A stretch of 6,003 nt of DNA from JAIEPT01 sp038217425 (GTDB lineage Bacteria > Planctomycetota > Planctomycetia > Gemmatales > Gemmataceae), in contig JBBQPM010000298.1 of NCBI GenBank assembly GCA_038217425.1, forward strand, positions 1 to 6,003, read 5' to 3'. The notes beneath the pieces are model-generated. The model saw only the letters and a program-made list of their open reading frames with translations. It searched no databases and was not told the DNA's origin. Every line of letters starts with the position of its first letter. Positions within the stretch are counted from its first letter, which is position 1. Both the position numbers and the translations under genes were made by a program. Below, piece by piece: positions 5,182-6,003 of the stretch.

Positions 5182-6003
5182 ATGTTTCACTGGATTCAAC
5201 GTGCCTTCCAATCCCATTCTCCGAGCAAACAATCGGCCCGCCAGGGGAAGAGTCGGCCGCCGCGATGGATGCGTCCCATGCTCGAAACCTTGGAGGACAG
5301 AATCAACCCAGCGACTGTTTTAGCCCAGCCGATTCTGCTCGATCCGATTGCGCCGATGCGGGTCGATCAGGCCGTATATGCGATTCGCGGCACCCTCCAA
5401 GAAGCAGCCAAGAACGGGACGGCGATTCAAATTTATCGGGACAGCAACCAAAATGGCGTCTACGACGCCGGCGTCGATGCCCTTGCGACCTCGACCACCG
5501 TGGCCAAGGGAAGCAAAGGCTTTGTCGCCTCGGTCAACTTACAACAAGATGCCAACAATCAGTTTTTCGTCATTGCCTCCGATGGCAAGCTCCGTTCCAC
5601 TCCGGCGAAGACGGCGCTGATAACCGAGGACTCGACGGCGCCGACCGTAACGGGCGTCACGCGTCTTGGCACGCCGCTTAGCAACGCGAGTTCGGTGCAG
5701 TTTCGGGTCGATTTCAGCGAGCAAGTCGTCGGCGTCGATGCGAGCGATTTCCAGGTGGCTCTGACCGGTTCGATCGCCTTCGGGGCTGTCTCGGTCACTG
5801 GGTCCGGGAAGTCGTATACGGTCACCGTGAGCGGCGTCCACGGCGAAGGTATGCTCGCGTTGAACGTCCTCGACGACGATTCTATCCGCGACATCTTGAC
5901 CCACGACGCTCAGACTCATCCCTTGGGAGGCGCCGGGACGGACAACGGCGGCTATACCGCAGGCGAGACATATTCGATCGATACGATCGCGGCGGCGGTC
6001 GCG
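5182..6003 (+). CDS. Large secreted surface protein, LEPR-XLL-like N-terminus, Ig-like repeat (3' end missing)
   Basis: The frame stays open to the window edge, giving 274 residues of a longer protein. It begins with a basic leader (about 1-33) and then LETLEDRINPAT (34-45), close to the LEPR-XLL type motif found at the start of many large planctomycete exported proteins; a standard hydrophobic signal peptide is not evident. Residues about 61-148 look like an Ig-like module containing the loop DSNQNGVYDAG (87-97), whose Asp/Asn spacing fits calcium binding. Residues about 151-268 form a bacterial Ig-like repeat: DSTAPTVTGVTRLGTPLSNA, then FSEQVVGVDASDF, GSGKSYTVTVSG, LNVLDDDSIRD, and finally GYTAGETYSID, a common ending before the next repeat. 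Proteins of this design are usually very long, extracellular or cell-surface attached, with many repeats, and often act in adhesion or polymer binding. The specific role here is unknown. Its expression may be under a sigma-54 promoter at 4966-4981. Confidence 0.85.
   Translation, partial: MFHWIQRAFQSHSPSKQSARQGKSRPPRWMRPMLETLEDRINPATVLAQPILLDPIAPMRVDQAVYAIRGTLQEAAKNGTAIQIYRDSNQNGVYDAGVDALATSTTVAKGSKGFVASVNLQQDANNQFFVIASDGKLRSTPAKTALITEDSTAPTVTGVTRLGTPLSNASSVQFRVDFSEQVVGVDASDFQVALTGSIAFGAVSVTGSGKSYTVTVSGVHGEGMLALNVLDDDSIRDILTHDAQTHPLGGAGTDNGGYTAGETYSIDTIAAAVA

Noticed and set aside
1..6003. CRISPR array, rRNA or complete tRNA
   Set aside because: No regularly spaced direct repeats, no rRNA signature sequences and no cloverleaf were found on either strand.

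Overview
The window looks like chromosomal DNA of a planctomycete. The main reason is the partial gene at the right edge. Its product begins with a long basic leader followed by the motif LETLEDRINPAT, which resembles the LEPR-XLL type N-terminal signature of very large secreted planctomycete proteins. The high G+C content, loosely packed monocistronic genes and general codon use agree with this. No genus can be named from the sequence alone.

Layout from left to right. Positions 1-351 hold no gene I can support, but contain a 92-bp element with perfect 26-bp inverted arms (230-321). A small membrane-anchored or secreted protein of unknown function follows (352-903); its coding sequence carries two perfect hairpins back to back. 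After a 281-bp leader with a spaced direct repeat comes a complete HK97-fold phage major capsid protein gene (1185-2504) with a strong intrinsic terminator directly behind it. No portal, terminase, protease or tail gene is next to it.

Positions 2662-3233 hold a plus-strand gene that reads sensibly only if the frame changes twice: a zinc-ribbon-like start, a helical middle and a C-terminal part. On the opposite strand, 3357-3976 is a tyrosine recombinase catalytic domain split by an in-frame TGA and a frameshift, with all six expected catalytic residues still present. A terminator (4025-4056) separates it from a minus-strand gene for a small exported protein built of two copies of a beta-rich, DUF5666-like domain (4084-4665).

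The 516-bp gap that follows contains a close match to a sigma-54 promoter (4966-4981) pointing at the last gene. That gene (5182 to the window edge) encodes the first 274 residues of a large secreted, probably adhesin-like or surface protein with a calcium-loop motif and a bacterial Ig-like repeat.

The capsid gene, the broken recombinase and the frame-disrupted gene between them suggest the remains of an integrated element, or a degraded accessory island, placed between ordinary planctomycete envelope and secretion genes. I see no operon longer than one gene and no complete new defence or metabolic system. The most unusual items are the solitary capsid gene with its own terminator, the split recombinase with intact active-site residues, and the inverted-repeat structures at the left end.
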